Source of the DNA: JAJZNI01 sp035624785
GTDB taxonomy: Bacteria > Chloroflexota > Dormibacteria > Aeolococcales > Aeolococcaceae
Length of the DNA stretch: 11,917 nucleotides
Direction: 5' to 3'
Assembly: GCA_035624785.1 (NCBI GenBank)
Contig: DASPQV010000046.1
Span: 1 to 11,917 of the forward strand
Position numbers and translations under genes: made by a program. The stretch's first letter is position 1. The number at the start of each line of letters is the position of its first letter. The notes below the pieces were generated by a model. It saw nothing but the letters and a program-made list of their open reading frames with translations, made no database searches and was not told where the DNA came from. Below, one piece after another: positions 11,587-11,917 of this stretch.

Positions 11587-11917
11587 CTATTGCCTGATCG
11601 CTGCGGGAGCCAGCTCGGCCAGCAGGGCCTCCACGCGCACCTCGATCTCGTCACGGATCCGGCGGGCCGTGGCCAGCGACTGGCCGGCCGGGTCATCGAT
11701 CTGCCAGTCCAGATATTGCTTGCCCAGAAAGACCGGGCAGGCGTCACCGCACCCCATGGTGACGACCACGTCGGCGGCACGGACCACCTCCTCGGTCAGC
11801 GGCTTGGGGAAGGCCTTCCCGAGGTCAAGCCCCAGCTCGGCCATGGCCTCGATGACCGTTGGGTTGAGGCGGTCCGCCGGCTCCGAGCCGGCCGAGCGCA
11901 CCCGAACCCGACCGTGA
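11587..11917 (-). CDS. arsC: arsenate reductase, LMW-phosphatase type (partial, 5' end outside window)
   Basis: The C-terminal ~109 residues of a thioredoxin-coupled ArsC of the low-molecular-weight tyrosine phosphatase fold, which reduces arsenate to arsenite in the cytosol. The frame is open to the window edge and upstream residues read GRVRVRSAGSEPADRLNP, the segment that normally follows the catalytic P-loop; the CxxxxxR nucleophile loop lies outside the window. Visible landmarks are VVTMGCGDACPVFLGKQYLDWQIDDPAGQ, which carries the two further cysteines (C-GDA-C) and the conserved DWxxDDPAG. A GTG at 11899-11901 would truncate the fold and is not the real start. The stop is TAG (plus 11587-11589). 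The gene is followed, same strand, by the fusion-protein/arsR operon with its own operator, so it may belong to the same regulon. Confidence 0.9.
   Translation of the reverse strand, partial: HGRVRVRSAGSEPADRLNPTVIEAMAELGLDLGKAFPKPLTEEVVRAADVVVTMGCGDACPVFLGKQYLDWQIDDPAGQSLATARRIRDEIEVRVEALLAELAPAAIRQ

Noticed and set aside
11376..11780. Minus-strand open frame extending from inside arsC to the operator.
   Set aside because: It is in another register from arsC, whose true frame contains the conserved TMGCGDACP and DDPAG blocks; the overlap is a GC-rich shadow.
11288..11917. Plus-strand open frame of 209 codons across the arsenate reductase end and the operator.
   Set aside because: It runs opposite arsC and through the palindrome. 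The translation is Ser/Arg/Pro-rich without motifs, while the minus strand shows conserved ArsC sequence.
1..11917. A complete defence system, secretion cluster or prophage.
   Set aside because: No such set of genes is present; the only mobile trace is the short orphan IS end and the only nuclease is the lone ERCC4-domain protein.

Overview
The window is strongly GC-rich, densely coded DNA from a bacterial chromosome. Several things point to a terrestrial high-GC lineage such as Actinomycetota, Dormibacterota or a GC-rich Chloroflexota: frequent GTG starts, four-base stop/start overlaps, apparently leaderless genes (a -10-like box directly before the start codon), both tRNAs encoding their CCA end, and a bacterial ERCC4-type nuclease. 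I cannot name the genus.

Layout. Bases 1-121 hold the 3' end of a plus-strand gene, possibly a ROK-family kinase or regulator, followed by a hairpin. On the minus strand lie a zinc-independent quinone oxidoreductase (265-1224) and an acetate/succinate transporter of the SatP/GPR1-FUN34-YaaH family (1300-2028), separated by a strong 12-bp hairpin. The satP leader carries a 19-bp near-palindrome and a second hairpin. Divergent from it on the plus strand are a homogentisate 1,2-dioxygenase (2307-3488) and a class I/II aminotransferase (3502-4692), then a polar amino acid ABC importer: lipoprotein binding protein (4840-5835), permease (5945-6979) and ATPase (7020-7805). Together these look like uptake and degradation of an amino acid, plausibly an aromatic one. 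No 4-hydroxyphenylpyruvate dioxygenase is present in the window.

Next come an NTF2/SnoaL-like protein (7900-8304), a lone insertion-sequence end of IS481 type that stops one base short of the 3' end of a minus-strand tRNA-Ser(GCU), a DinB-like protein (8624-9121), a plus-strand tRNA-Ser(UGA), and an ERCC4-domain nuclease (9308-10120).

The right end is a minus-strand sulfur/arsenic-type block: the C-terminal part of a thioredoxin-coupled arsenate reductase (5' end beyond the window), then a two-gene operon of a TusA-like/DsrE2-like fusion protein and a cysteine-rich ArsR-family repressor that overlap by GTGA. A nearly perfect 24-bp palindrome at 11381-11404 lies upstream of that operon and is the obvious candidate operator.

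The most noteworthy signals are the TusA-DsrE2 fusion whose TusA half appears to have lost its sulfur-carrying cysteine, coupled to its own repressor and operator; two gene junctions bridged by a mini-ORF through ATGA and GTGA overlaps; the orphan IS end at a tRNA 3' end; and a 13-residue tandem repeat in the permease tail.
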